A DNA stretch of 62,476 nucleotides from Planctomycetota bacterium (GCA_016795245.1 JAEUIA010000081.1:1-62476), one strand, 5' to 3'. Shown: positions 27,523-37,126, numbered from the stretch's first letter. Made by a program: numbers and translations. Notes: a model not told the origin generated them from the sequence alone.

Positions 27523-28190
27523 GCCCGGCAAAGCGATCCAGGAAGCAGCGCGCCGGCGGGGGCGGTGAACGGCGGCTCGCGCTGCTCTTGTTGCTCGTCG
27601 CGGGGGCGTTGTTCACCTTCACGGGAGTCGTCGAAGGCCCCGGAGTCGCGCGTCAAGTCTGGAGCATGGTCGGCGTCAAGAAGGTCGAGTCTCACGCCGG
27701 AGTCGTGTGCGCGGCTGCGGCCGAGAGCGGACTGGATCCTTCGCTGCTGGCCGGAATCATGTACGTCGAGAGTCGCGGCAATCCGGCGGCGGTTTCGCCG
27801 AAGGGCGCGCTCGGGCTGTTTCAATTGATGCCGGCAGCCGCGTCGGACTCCGCGAAGCGCCTGCGCCTGAAGGAACCGACGCGCGAGCAACTGCTGACCG
27901 ACACGTTGCTGAACGCGCGCCTCGCTGCGTCGCACCTCGCGTGGCTGTATCGGCACGAAGGGCCGGACATGGAACGCGTGCTCGTCGCCTACAACGCCGG
28001 GCGCGGAACGCTGGCGCGCTGGCTCAAGGAATCCGGCGGCTGGTCGAACTGGCGCGAAACTCACCACCGAAAGAACGACAGCCCCACGCTGACCTACGCG
28101 CAGGAAGTGCTCGATTTCGCCGATCGCTTTCGCCGCCGAGGTGTGATCGTCGAAGGCGCGTCGTTGGCGGCGAGCGAAGGCGGTTTCTGA
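27519..28190 (+). CDS. Lytic transglycosylase (SLT domain), membrane-anchored
   Basis: 223 residues. A basic N-terminus and one transmembrane segment (LALLLLLVAGALFTFTG) precede the SLT domain. The catalytic glutamate is in MYVESRGNPAAVS, followed by GALGLFQLMP and the AYNAG substrate-groove motif, all typical of family 1 transglycosylases that cut peptidoglycan to 1,6-anhydro-muropeptides. Start ATG 27519 overlaps the upstream stop by four bases. Confidence 0.93.
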   Translation: MSPAKRSRKQRAGGGGERRLALLLLLVAGALFTFTGVVEGPGVARQVWSMVGVKKVESHAGVVCAAAAESGLDPSLLAGIMYVESRGNPAAVSPKGALGLFQLMPAAASDSAKRLRLKEPTREQLLTDTLLNARLAASHLAWLYRHEGPDMERVLVAYNAGRGTLARWLKESGGWSNWRETHHRKNDSPTLTYAQEVLDFADRFRRRGVIVEGASLAASEGGF

Positions 28191-28445
28191 ACCGCTCGTC
28201 GCCGTTTCCGACTTCCGCGCGCCCCGGTCGCGCAGCGCGTGCGCACCCACTCGTCGGCGGCGCCCGCTTGGAACTGGTGTCCCGACAGGGCCATGTCTCT
28301 GCCTCGAAGGTCGCTGATTCCAGGCTCTTTTGCGCGAGCGGAACACCGCGCGGCGGGGGAGGCGGGATATCCTCCTGCCCCGCCAACGCCGCCTCCCCGC
28401 GTCCGTAGACTCGCCTCGAACCCCGAGGCCCCTCGAAGAATCCCC
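28191..28445 (+). promoter_or_regulatory. Leader of the moxR-bat operon with a GC-rich hairpin
   Basis: 255-bp gap. GGGGAGGCGG (28356-28365) pairs perfectly with CCGCCTCCCC (28389-28398) around a 23-base loop. It lies 48 bases before the moxR ATG and is not followed by a T-run, so a leader structure is more likely than a terminator. A TAGACT box at 28406-28411 could be a -10 element, but no matching -35 is evident because the hairpin occupies that place. Confidence 0.4.
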
Positions 28446-29444
28446 ATGAGCCAAGAAACCGTCTCGAAGCAAACCAGCGCCGAGGTCGAGCGCGCTTCCG
28501 TCTGGGTGGGCGACATGCGCGCCGCCTTGCGCGAAGTCGTCGTCGGCCAGGACGAGTTGATGCAGAGCTTGCTTATCGGGCTCTTGACCGGCGGTCACGT
28601 GCTGCTCGAAGGCGTCCCCGGACTGGCGAAGACGCTGGCCGTGTCGAGTCTCGCGCGCACCGTGCGCGGCTCGTTCGCGCGCCTGCAGTTCACGCCCGAC
28701 CTGTTGCCCAGCGATCTCGTCGGCACCGAAATCTACAACGCGCGCGAGGGCACGTTCGCCGTGCGCAAGGGTCCGATCTTCGCCAACTTCATCCTGGCCG
28801 ACGAGGTCAACCGCGCGCCGTCCAAAGTCCAATCGGCCTTGCTCGAAGCGATGCAGGAGCGGCAGGTGTCGATCGGCGGCACGACCTATCCGCTGCCGCA
28901 GCCTTTCCTCGTGCTGGCGACGCAGAACCCGCTCGAACAAGAGGGCACGTACCCGCTACCCGAGGCGCAACTCGATCGTTTCGCGCTCAAGGTGCACGTG
29001 ACCTATCCCAAGCGCGAAGAGGAACTCGAGATCCTGTCGCGCATGGCCAGCACGAAGCCCAAGACCGAGGCCAGGGCCGTCGTGTCGCTCGAGCAGGTGC
29101 TGCAGGCGCGCGCCGTGATCGACGGCATCACGCTCGACAAGCGCCTCGCCGAGTACATCGTTTCGATCGTCTCCGCGACGCGCGAGCCGAAGAAAGCCGG
29201 CCTCGCGGACCTCGAGCACCGCATCCAGTACGGCGCTTCGCCGCGCGCCACGATCTGGCTCGCGTTGTGCGCCCGCGCGCACGCGTTCCTGCACGGACGC
29301 GCGTACGTGACGCCGGCGGACATCAAGCACGTCGCGATCGAAGTGATGCGCCACCGCATCGCGACGACCTACGAAGCCGAAGCCGAAGGTCTGACCTCCG
29401 ACGCCCTCGTCGAGCGCGTGCTGGAGACCGTGCCGGTCCCCTGA
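28446..29444 (+). CDS. moxR: MoxR-family AAA+ ATPase
   Basis: 332 residues. Walker A GVPGLAKT (56-63), Walker B in ILADEVNRA, sensor 1 LATQNP and QEGTYPLPEAQLDRF are the MoxR signatures. MoxR proteins work as chaperones that act on von Willebrand A (VWA) domain proteins, here BatA and BatB encoded downstream. First gene of the bat operon; ATG at 28446. The frame is open upstream to 28239, but that part has no family similarity. Confidence 0.97.
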   Translation: MSQETVSKQTSAEVERASVWVGDMRAALREVVVGQDELMQSLLIGLLTGGHVLLEGVPGLAKTLAVSSLARTVRGSFARLQFTPDLLPSDLVGTEIYNAREGTFAVRKGPIFANFILADEVNRAPSKVQSALLEAMQERQVSIGGTTYPLPQPFLVLATQNPLEQEGTYPLPEAQLDRFALKVHVTYPKREEELEILSRMASTKPKTEARAVVSLEQVLQARAVIDGITLDKRLAEYIVSIVSATREPKKAGLADLEHRIQYGASPRATIWLALCARAHAFLHGRAYVTPADIKHVAIEVMRHRIATTYEAEAEGLTSDALVERVLETVPVP

Positions 29445-29461
29445 CAGCCGGCCTTGCGCTC

Positions 29462-30466
29462 ATGTCGAGCACGATTTTCAACCGGAAGCCCGCCGCCGCG
29501 CGGCAGCCCGCACGCGCGGACGCGGAGACCGCGCGTCCGTCCGCGTCGCATGGTCCGTTGCTCGCGCCCGAGTTGATGGCGCGCGTGCGCCAGATCCAGA
29601 TTCGCACGCATCGACTGGTGAACACGTCGCTCTCGGGCGGCTACCGCAGCACCTTTCGCGGCTCGGGACTCGAGTTTTCGGAGGTGCGCGCCTACCAGCC
29701 GGGCGACGACGTGCGTCGCATCGATTGGAACGTGACGGCGCGCTCGGGACATCCGTACATCAAGACCTACGCGGAAGAGCGCGAACTCACGATCCAGTTC
29801 GTCGTCGACACGAGTCTGTCGATGGATTTCGGATCGCGTGTGCGCACGAAGCGCGAGACGGCGGCGCAGTTCTGCGCGCTGATGAGCTTCGTCGCTCTGC
29901 GTCACCAGGATCGCGTCGGGTTGACGCTCTTCGGTGCACGCCCTGGATTGCACTTGCCGGCCAAGAAGAAAGGCTCCTACGTCTTGCGCGTCGTGCGCGA
30001 GGTGATCGCGGCGCCGCCCGAAGCCGGCGGCAGCGGATTCGGACCGGCGCTCGAAACCGTGTCGCGCGTCATGCGCCGGCGCTGTGTGCTGTTCCTGGTC
30101 AGCGATTTCCTCGCGCAATCCGCGCCGGTGCCCGGTGAGAAGGACTGGCTCGAGCGCTTGCGTGAATTGTCGCGCCGCCACGACGTGATCGCCGTGCGCG
30201 TCACCGATCCGTTCGAACTCGAATTGCCCGCCGCGGGGCTGGTCGAACTCGTCGAAGGCGAATCCGGCCGCGTCGTCGAGGTCGACACACGTTCGAAAGC
30301 GGTGCGCGATGCGTGGCGCGAGCGCGCGGCGGCGCGGCGCACGGAACAGACGGCCCTGCTCTCGCGCGCCGGCGTCGACATCTTGGACCTCGACACATCC
30401 AAGGACCTCGGCGAACCGATCCTGTCCTTCTTTGCGCGGCGCGCCAAGCGCCACGGAGGAGCGTGA
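29462..30466 (+). CDS. DUF58-domain protein of the bat operon
   Basis: 334 residues. The signature RAYQPGDDVRRIDWNVTARSG is at ~75-95, followed by a VWA-like half (VVDTSLSMDFG). DUF58 proteins always travel with MoxR and Bat proteins and are thought to be cytoplasmic adaptors. It lies 17 bases after moxR, and its stop TGA shares one base with the next start (TGATG). Confidence 0.93.
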   Translation: MSSTIFNRKPAAARQPARADAETARPSASHGPLLAPELMARVRQIQIRTHRLVNTSLSGGYRSTFRGSGLEFSEVRAYQPGDDVRRIDWNVTARSGHPYIKTYAEERELTIQFVVDTSLSMDFGSRVRTKRETAAQFCALMSFVALRHQDRVGLTLFGARPGLHLPAKKKGSYVLRVVREVIAAPPEAGGSGFGPALETVSRVMRRRCVLFLVSDFLAQSAPVPGEKDWLERLRELSRRHDVIAVRVTDPFELELPAAGLVELVEGESGRVVEVDTRSKAVRDAWRERAAARRTEQTALLSRAGVDILDLDTSKDLGEPILSFFARRAKRHGGA

Positions 30467-31362
30467 TGGGTCTCTCCACGGCGCTGTGTCTGGTGTTCGC
30501 CGCCGCCGGCGGTTCGCGCGCGCACCTGGAATCACAGCCGACGGCTGCGCAGATCGGGCAGCCGTTCGAACTCACGATCGTCGTCGAGCATCCGACGGCC
30601 GCCAAGGTCAAGCTCCCCGAGCCGACGGCGCTGCCGCGCTCGTTCGCGTTCATCGACGATCTCGGAACGCGACGGCAGATCGACACGATCGATCCGAGCA
30701 CGACGATCACGCGTGCGACCTGGCGCGTCATGGCCTTGGAGGGCGGAGAGATCGCGCTGCCGCCGTTGGACGTGCAACTCGACACAGGCGGACTCGCGGA
30801 GATCTTGCGCGCCGAGGGCCCGAAGGTCGCGATCGATCACGCGTTGCACGACGGCGAAGATGCTCCGCGTCCCGCGCGTGGCTTCCGCGACACGCCGACG
30901 GTAGGCATCAGTGTCTGGCCCTCGGCGCTCGTCCTGTTGTTGGCTGTAGGCTTGCCCGCGCTGTTGATCACGGCCTGGTTCGTGCGCCGCCGCCGTCGGC
31001 CTGCACCCGCACCGCGCATCGCACCCGCCGAGCGCCTGGCGGAACTCGAACGCCGCGCCGAGGCCGAGCCGGAGAGCGCGCGTGCCGTGACCTATGCGTT
31101 GACCGCGCTCTTGCGCTCCACGATCGACGAACACGCCGGAGAATCTCGCGCCGCGATGATCGACGCGGACTGGGTCCGGGCGATCTCCGCCGACGAGCGC
31201 GTACCCGGCGAAGCCCGCCGGATCGCGGTCGCCTTGCTGTCGAACGCCGAGAGCGTGAAATACGCCGGCGACACGCCTTCGGTGCTCGGTTTGCGCGACT
31301 CCTTCCATCAAGTCCGCAGCGCCTTGGCGGCGCTCGCGACGAGCGCGCAGGAGGCCGCATGA
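30466..31362 (+). CDS. BatD-like/DUF4381-like membrane protein
   Basis: 298 residues. Signal sequence, then a periplasmic Ig-like part (QPTAAQIGQPFELTIVVEHP ... TRATWRVMALEGGEIALPPL) that resembles BatD domains. One transmembrane helix lies at ~150-173, followed by RRRRR and a cytoplasmic helical region (TYALTALLRSTIDEHAG) resembling DUF4381. It overlaps both neighbours by start/stop codons. Probable assembly partner for the BatA/BatB surface proteins; no enzymatic activity is suggested. Confidence 0.8.
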   Translation: MGLSTALCLVFAAAGGSRAHLESQPTAAQIGQPFELTIVVEHPTAAKVKLPEPTALPRSFAFIDDLGTRRQIDTIDPSTTITRATWRVMALEGGEIALPPLDVQLDTGGLAEILRAEGPKVAIDHALHDGEDAPRPARGFRDTPTVGISVWPSALVLLLAVGLPALLITAWFVRRRRRPAPAPRIAPAERLAELERRAEAEPESARAVTYALTALLRSTIDEHAGESRAAMIDADWVRAISADERVPGEARRIAVALLSNAESVKYAGDTPSVLGLRDSFHQVRSALAALATSAQEAA

Positions 31363-32432
31363 AGCTGTTCTTGGCGCTGCTGCAGGCACCGGTGGACGAC
31401 GCTCAGAAGAGCGCGGCCGAAGAGACCTTCAAGCTCTTCGGCGCCTACTCGCTGGCTGATCCGTGGTTCCTGATCATGATTCCGCTCGCGCTCGCGGCGA
31501 TCGTCTACGGCCGCATGCGCTTCGGACGAGCCAAAGCGCGCGTAGGTTCGCTGGCGACGACCGCAGCGCGCCGTTCGCTGGTCCAGAACCTGGTGTGGTT
31601 GCCGCTCGTGCTCCAATTCGCGGCGCTAACGCTAGTCGCGATCGCACTCGCGCGACCCCTGCGCGGCAGTGTCGAGACACGCTCCGAGAGCGAAGGCGTC
31701 GACATCGCGCTCGCGATCGACATCAGTTCTTCGATGGAATACAACGACCTCGACCCGAAGAAGACGCGGTTGCAGGTCGTCAAGGAAGTCGTGCGTGCCT
31801 TCGCCGTGCGACGCATGACGGACCGCGAGGGCGCGGCCGACAACATCGCGCTGCTCACCTTCGCGCACTATCCGAAGCTCGTGTGTCCGTTTACGCTCGA
31901 CGTCGATGCGATGACGGGCTTCATCGATTCGCTTGAGATCGTCAAGAATCGCCAGGCCGAGGACGGCACGGCCATCGGCGTCGGTCTCGCGAAAGCGGTC
32001 GCCGTGCTGAAGGGCACCGAGGCGAAGTCCAAGGTCGTCGTCTTGCTGACCGACGGCGAAAACAACGTCTACACCATCCGACCCGAGGACGCCGCGGACC
32101 TGGCGGCCAAGGAGAAGATCAAGGTCTACACCGTCTTCGCCGGGCGTTTCGCGTTCAACGGGAGCATCTTCACGCAGCGCGCCGAGGAAGTGATCGACAC
32201 GAGCGAGCTCGAAGCGATCGCACGCCTGACCGGCGGCCGCTTCTTCCGCGCCAAGGACGCGCGCGAATTGGAGAACGTCTACGCTGAGATCGAAAACCTC
32301 GAGCGGACGAAACGCGAGACGCGGCGGTTCACGGAGACTTTCGACCTGTATCCGAGGTTCCTGCTGATCGGGCTCATCTGCTACGTGCTGTCCTGGATCT
32401 TGAGCTCGACCTGGGCGCGGAGGCTCGTGTGA
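31359..32432 (+). CDS. batA: VWA-domain membrane protein BatA
   Basis: 357 residues. Two N-terminal transmembrane segments (PWFLIMIPLALAAIVYG and LPLVLQFAALTLVAIALA), a VWA domain with an intact metal-ion-dependent adhesion site (Asp121-Ile-Ser123-Ser-Ser125, later TDGEN), and a C-terminal helix (FLLIGLICYVLSWILSS). Bat proteins were linked to aerotolerance and virulence in Bacteroides and Leptospira. The assignment to BatA rather than BatB rests on gene order. ATGA overlap at the start, GTGA overlap at the end. Confidence 0.9.
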   Translation: MKLFLALLQAPVDDAQKSAAEETFKLFGAYSLADPWFLIMIPLALAAIVYGRMRFGRAKARVGSLATTAARRSLVQNLVWLPLVLQFAALTLVAIALARPLRGSVETRSESEGVDIALAIDISSSMEYNDLDPKKTRLQVVKEVVRAFAVRRMTDREGAADNIALLTFAHYPKLVCPFTLDVDAMTGFIDSLEIVKNRQAEDGTAIGVGLAKAVAVLKGTEAKSKVVVLLTDGENNVYTIRPEDAADLAAKEKIKVYTVFAGRFAFNGSIFTQRAEEVIDTSELEAIARLTGGRFFRAKDARELENVYAEIENLERTKRETRRFTETFDLYPRFLLIGLICYVLSWILSSTWARRLV

Positions 32433-33487
32433 ATTCCGTGCACCTCTTCGGCGTCGAAATCCTGTATCCGCAGGCCGTGTGGTGGATTGCACTCGCGCCG
32501 TTCGTGTTCGCGGTGACCTTGTGGGGCTGGCGCGCGCGCACGCGGGACCGCGAGCGACTCATCGCGGCACATCTGCAGCCGCGTGTGCTGGGCGGCTACT
32601 CCAAGAACCGTGCGTTGGCGCGCGTGCTGCTCGCGTGCAGCGCGACCGTTTTGATCGCGATCGCGCTGCTCGGACCTGTGTCGGGATTCTCGCTGCGCGA
32701 TGTGCAGCGCAAGGGACTTGACCTCGTGCTGTGCGTCGACACTTCGCGCTCGATGCTCGTCCAGGACCTCAAGCCCGATCGTCTGACGCGTGCGCGACGC
32801 GAAGTCGTGGGACTGCTCGGCAAACTGCAAGGGGACCGCGCCGCGATCCTGGCCTTCTCGGGGGACGTGCGCGACGTGGCGCCGCTGACCCATGACCGCA
32901 AGACGCTCGAGATCTTCGTCGACACGCTCAGCCCCGAGGACAACATGCGCGGCGGCACGGACATCGGGGCCGTCCTCCGGCGCGCGCTCGACCTGTTCGA
33001 CGGACGTACCGGCGCGCACGAAGCCATCGTGCTGTTGACCGACGGCGAGGACCTCGAAGGCCAGGGGCTGGAGATCGCACAGACCGCCAAGGAGCGCGGT
33101 ATCCGCATCTACATCGTCGGCATGGCGACCGAACCCGGCGGCAAGATCCCCGACGGCGCGCGCGGATTCGTGCGCGACGAAGCCGGACAAGAAGTCGTGA
33201 GCAAGCTCGGGCGCGAGAGTCTCTCCGCGATCGCCGACGCGACAGGCGGAGTGTTCATCACCGCCGATTCGTCGCCGACACCGCTCGAGGAACTGCACGA
33301 GAAGCGCATCTCGAAGCTCGAAGGTCGGCAGTTGTTCGCCGGCAAGGAGCGCATCCCGCACGATCGTTTCCAATGGCCGCTCGCACTGGCGGCGCTGTGC
33401 ATGCTCGTCGAGACGGGCCTGCGCGAGAGGCGCGGCCGCGACGTACCCGCCGCACTGCGTTCCGTGCACACCAAGGAGGCCGCATGA
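32429..33487 (+). CDS. batB: VWA-domain membrane protein BatB
   Basis: 352 residues starting at GTG 32429, inside the batA stop. N-terminal hydrophobic helices near residues 17-33 and 64-82, VWA domain with the metal site Asp104-Thr-Ser106-Arg-Ser108 (VDTSRSM) and TDGED, and a C-terminal hydrophobic segment (FQWPLALAALCMLVETGL). Paralogue of the upstream gene. The two VWA domains face the periplasm in the usual model. Confidence 0.9.
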   Translation: MNSVHLFGVEILYPQAVWWIALAPFVFAVTLWGWRARTRDRERLIAAHLQPRVLGGYSKNRALARVLLACSATVLIAIALLGPVSGFSLRDVQRKGLDLVLCVDTSRSMLVQDLKPDRLTRARREVVGLLGKLQGDRAAILAFSGDVRDVAPLTHDRKTLEIFVDTLSPEDNMRGGTDIGAVLRRALDLFDGRTGAHEAIVLLTDGEDLEGQGLEIAQTAKERGIRIYIVGMATEPGGKIPDGARGFVRDEAGQEVVSKLGRESLSAIADATGGVFITADSSPTPLEELHEKRISKLEGRQLFAGKERIPHDRFQWPLALAALCMLVETGLRERRGRDVPAALRSVHTKEAA

Positions 33488-34614
33488 TCGTTTCCTTCGT
33501 AGCGCTCGCCTTGTGGACGCCGCTCACGCAACAGCCGCCCACGCCGCCGTCGATCGTGCCCAAACCGGAGACGACAGTCACGGCACCTGCCCCGGAACCG
33601 CTCGTCCAGGCCTGGAAGGGGAGCTTCGAAGAGGGCTTCACGCGCCTGCGCGAGCACGCGGCCGCGCAGCAGTTCGAATCGGCGCGCGCGATCGCGGATC
33701 AACTGTTGGCGCCGACGGACTTCCTGCGCTGGAAGGCCGACTTTGCCGCGCGCGGCGGTTGGCGCGCGACGCTCGTCGGTGTCGTCGACCCTGTGTTGGA
33801 CGAATTCGCACTGAACGGTTTGCCGCCCTCCGCGCGCGCCGAAGTCACGTATGCGCGCGGCGTCGTGAACTCGCTGGAGAAGTCGCGCGACGCCGCCGCA
33901 GCCGATTTCGAGCGCGTGCGCGGGCTGGCGCGCGACCGTTCTCTACGTCACGATGCCATCTACGACCTGGGTGTGCTCGCGCTCGAAACCGGCGAAGAAG
34001 TGCGCGCGACGATCCCCGAGGTCTCGGGCCGGCCTCCCGCCCCGCCCGCACCGGTACCGGCGCCGCCGAGTGCCGCCGGAGCCGCGCCCACGGAACCGCC
34101 CGATCCGATCGAAGTCGCTCGCGCCGCCTACTTGCGTGCGCGCGAGCACTTCGTCGAACGCTTGAAGAGCGCGTGGGACGACGCCGACACACAGGCCAAC
34201 GTCGAACTGTGCCTCAAGCGCTTGCGCGAACTCGACGAGATCGAGAGGCAGCGCGAGGAGGAGCAGAAGAAGCAGGAAGAGCAGAAGCAACAGGATCCGA
34301 ACAAGCAGGACCAGAAGCAGGACCAGAAGCCCGACAAGCAGGACTCCAAGGAAGACCCCAAGCCGGGCGACCAGCAGGAAGATCCCAAGCCTGAGGAGAA
34401 GCAGCCCGAAGAACAGCAGCCTGAGACTCCCAAGGAAGACGAGAAGAAGCCTGAAGAGAAACCCAAACCTCCGCCCGATCCGAAGGAAGCGCAGATGAGC
34501 CGCGAGGAGATGACGCAACTCCTCGACCGCTTGAAGCAACTCGAAGAGGAACACGCGAAGATCCAGGCGCAGCTCAAGGCAGCGCGCCGCGGCAAGGTCA
34601 AGAAGGACTGGTGA
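33484..34614 (+). CDS. BatC-like TPR protein with long charged low-complexity region
   Basis: 376 residues. A short N-terminal hydrophobic stretch is followed by helical, probably TPR-like repeats (~45-250). Residues ~251-336 are an extreme low-complexity run of Glu, Lys, Gln, Pro and Asp (repeats of QDQK, EEQK and PKPEE), then a coiled-coil end (MTQLLDRLKQLEEEHAKIQAQLKAA split over ~343-367). Position between batB and batD matches BatC, which also carries TPRs and a charged tail. Start ATG 33484 overlaps batB. Confidence 0.8.
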   Translation: MIVSFVALALWTPLTQQPPTPPSIVPKPETTVTAPAPEPLVQAWKGSFEEGFTRLREHAAAQQFESARAIADQLLAPTDFLRWKADFAARGGWRATLVGVVDPVLDEFALNGLPPSARAEVTYARGVVNSLEKSRDAAAADFERVRGLARDRSLRHDAIYDLGVLALETGEEVRATIPEVSGRPPAPPAPVPAPPSAAGAAPTEPPDPIEVARAAYLRAREHFVERLKSAWDDADTQANVELCLKRLRELDEIERQREEEQKKQEEQKQQDPNKQDQKQDQKPDKQDSKEDPKPGDQQEDPKPEEKQPEEQQPETPKEDEKKPEEKPKPPPDPKEAQMSREEMTQLLDRLKQLEEEHAKIQAQLKAARRGKVKKDW

Positions 34615-36371
34615 TGAACCGAATCGTTGTCATTGTGCTGCTCGTCGCGTCGGTGTTGACGCTCATCGCGCCGGAGGCGCAGGCGCAAAGTGCAAGCGTG
34701 AACGCGCGCCTTTCGGCGACCGCCGTCAAGTTGGGCGGCGACACGAAGCTCGTGATCGAGGTCGAGAATGCCGGAACCGCCTCGATCGTCGCGTTGCCCG
34801 AACTGCCCAACGTGCGTTTCGGCGCGATCGGTCAGCCCTCGGTACAGCAATTCATCTCGATCGTGAACGGGCGCCAGACGCAATCACGTTCACTCAGTTG
34901 GGTCATCGCGGTGCAGCCCTTGGCGAAGGGCGAATACACGATTCCGCAGATCGCCGTCGACGTCGACGGCCGCCGCCTCCTGACGCGCGAGCTGTCGTTC
35001 AAGGCCGTCGAGGACATCCAGGGCGACGAGTTCGGCCTGTTCGAGATCGATGCGCCCCAGGAGGTCGTGGAAGGCCAGCCTTTCACGCTCGAGATGCGCT
35101 TCGGATGGGACTCTTCGCTCACCCGGCAGATCAACTACGCCAAACTGTCCGTGCCGTGGCTGGGCGGCATGGGCGGCCTGCTCGAACTCGATCCGCCGCC
35201 GATCCCGGGCGGCGTGCAGACGACGCAACTGATCCTCAACGAACGCACGCGCATCACCGCCGAGAATCTGGGCGAGCAGAAGATCGCGGGCCGCTCGTTC
35301 CTGGTGCTGCGCGTGCGCAAGCGCTTCATCGCGACGCGTGCGACCACGCTCGAATTGCCCACCAGTGATTTCGAATTCGGGCGCGTGGCACAGGACTCGT
35401 TCTTCTCGCGCGCCGAGCCGGGCGTCTCGTACTACAAGCGCTCGCCCGCGCCGAAGATCGCCGTGACGAAGCTCCCGACCGAAGGGCAGCCGCTCGATTT
35501 CTCGGGCGGCGTCGGCAACTTCCAGGTTTCCGCAACCGCCGATCGGCGCCAGGTCGACGCCGGTGATTCGATCAAGCTCACGGTGGACTGGACCGGCGAG
35601 GGGAACCTCGAATTCCTGGTGCCGCCCGACGTTTCACGCCTGCCCGCCTTCAGTGGTTTTCGCGCTTACGGTTCGAACGATCGCAAGAGCTTCGAGCGCC
35701 GTTCAGTGACCTACGACATCGCGCCGCTCTCGGCGGACGTGAAGGAGATTCCGTCGGTGCCGCTGTCGGTGTTCGATCTGAAAACCAAGACCTACAAGAC
35801 GATTCACACGCAGCCGATCCCGATCAGCGTCGCGCCGCTCAAGAACGCGTCGGCTCTGACGGAGGATTCGGCCGGTCGCGACGTCGTGGTCGACATCCGC
35901 GACATTCAGACGAAGGCTCTAGGCGGTGAAGGCGGATCAGGGCCAGGTTCAGGCGTGCTGGGGGCGACAGGCACGTTCGTGATCGCCGGCTGGTTGGTCT
36001 TGCGCCGTGCCGTGCGGAGGCGCGGCGATCCCGCTGCTCCGGCAGCGCGCGAGCGCAGGCGCGCCCGCAAGGTGTTGCGGCGCTCGCTGAGCGAGGCCCG
36101 CACCGCCAGTGACGAGGCGCGCGCCCTGCGTCGGTTCCTCGCCGCGCGCAGCGGCGAACCCGACGAAGCCTGGGTGGGGCGAGATCTGCATGCGTGGCAA
36201 CTCCGGCGCACGCGCGACAGCGCGGCCCAACCCGTGAGCCCTGCGGTCCTGTCCGAACTCCAGCGCGTCATGGAGCGACTGGATGCGCAAACCTGGAACG
36301 GAAACGACGAGAGGCTGGGGTCCGAGACGATCACCGGCATCGCGGACAAGCTGATCGAGGGAGGGCTGTGA
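34614..36371 (+). CDS. batD: BatD-type oxygen-tolerance protein
   Basis: 585 residues. Signal peptide (IVVIVLLVASVLTLIAPEAQA), several periplasmic Ig-like domains (VEGQPFTLEMRFGW; VDAGDSIKLTVDWTGEGNL) and a transmembrane helix near residue 450 (GTFVIAGWLVLRRAVRRRG) leading to a basic, helical cytoplasmic tail. GTG 34611 is an alternative start one codon upstream; the ATG overlaps the previous stop as TGATG. Confidence 0.9.
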   Translation: MNRIVVIVLLVASVLTLIAPEAQAQSASVNARLSATAVKLGGDTKLVIEVENAGTASIVALPELPNVRFGAIGQPSVQQFISIVNGRQTQSRSLSWVIAVQPLAKGEYTIPQIAVDVDGRRLLTRELSFKAVEDIQGDEFGLFEIDAPQEVVEGQPFTLEMRFGWDSSLTRQINYAKLSVPWLGGMGGLLELDPPPIPGGVQTTQLILNERTRITAENLGEQKIAGRSFLVLRVRKRFIATRATTLELPTSDFEFGRVAQDSFFSRAEPGVSYYKRSPAPKIAVTKLPTEGQPLDFSGGVGNFQVSATADRRQVDAGDSIKLTVDWTGEGNLEFLVPPDVSRLPAFSGFRAYGSNDRKSFERRSVTYDIAPLSADVKEIPSVPLSVFDLKTKTYKTIHTQPIPISVAPLKNASALTEDSAGRDVVVDIRDIQTKALGGEGGSGPGSGVLGATGTFVIAGWLVLRRAVRRRGDPAAPAARERRRARKVLRRSLSEARTASDEARALRRFLAARSGEPDEAWVGRDLHAWQLRRTRDSAAQPVSPAVLSELQRVMERLDAQTWNGNDERLGSETITGIADKLIEGGL

Positions 36372-36373
36372 AC

Positions 36374-37126
36374 ATGCTCACGCGCATCTTGTTGGCGGGA
36401 ATCGCCTTGACCGCGGTCAGCGCGCAAGTGCAGGCGGACGACGCTGCGGCGATCGCGGCGTATCGGCGCGGCGACATGGCGACAGCCCGCACCGAATGGA
36501 CCGCGCTCCTCGACGCCGATGGCCGGGCGCCGCAAGGCGCGGAACGCGCGCGCATCCTCTACGATCTCGGCAACGTGTCGTTCCGCGAAGGCCGGACGCT
36601 CGAGGCCGTCGCCTGGTACACCGCGTCGCTGCGTTTGCGTCCGCGCGACGCCGATACGTGGGCCAACCTCGAGGAAGCGCGCAGTCGCTCCAAGCTCGAA
36701 CCCGCCTACCGCGGAGACTTGTCGAGCACGTTGAAGCGCGTCGTGCGTTCGCTGACGGGCGCTGAGGCAGGCTGGCTGGCGTTGTCAGGCCTGCTCCTAC
36801 TCGCCGCGGCACTCGCGTTCGAAGCCGTGCGCGGCGGACGATACGCGCGCTGGACGGCCGTGCTGGCGGCGCTCACGGCGTGCGTCATGTGCATCCCCTG
36901 GCTGGATCACTCCGTCCGCGACGGTTCGCAGACGCTGATGGTCATCCAACCCGACGGCGCCTCGGTGCGCAGCGAACCGCGCGCCTCGGCCGCCGTCACC
37001 TCCGAGCTGAGCGCGGCCGCTGTCGTCGAGCACGTCGACGAGCTGCCCGACTGGACCAAGGTGCGCCTGGAAGGCGGACTCGAGGGCTGGGTTCAAAAGC
37101 GCAGCGTGTTCCCGCTGGCGCGCTGA
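36374..37126 (+). CDS. batE: BatE-like TPR and SH3 membrane protein
   Basis: 250 residues. Signal sequence, TPR units (ARILYDLGNVSFREGR; LRPRDADTWANLEEAR), two transmembrane helices (WLALSGLLLLAAALAFEAV and AVLAALTACVMCIPWL) and a C-terminal bacterial SH3 domain (SVRSEPRASAAV ... GGLEGWVQKRSVFPL). TPR-TM-SH3 order is that of BatE. ATG 36374 is preferred over GTG 36368, as GAGGG lies nine bases upstream. Last gene of the operon. Confidence 0.88.
   Translation: MLTRILLAGIALTAVSAQVQADDAAAIAAYRRGDMATARTEWTALLDADGRAPQGAERARILYDLGNVSFREGRTLEAVAWYTASLRLRPRDADTWANLEEARSRSKLEPAYRGDLSSTLKRVVRSLTGAEAGWLALSGLLLLAAALAFEAVRGGRYARWTAVLAALTACVMCIPWLDHSVRDGSQTLMVIQPDGASVRSEPRASAAVTSELSAAAVVEHVDELPDWTKVRLEGGLEGWVQKRSVFPLAR

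Noticed and set aside
27036..28940. Long minus-strand frame across the end of the HEAT-repeat gene, the transglycosylase and the moxR start
   Set aside because: Antisense to three recognised genes, low-complexity basic composition, no domain.
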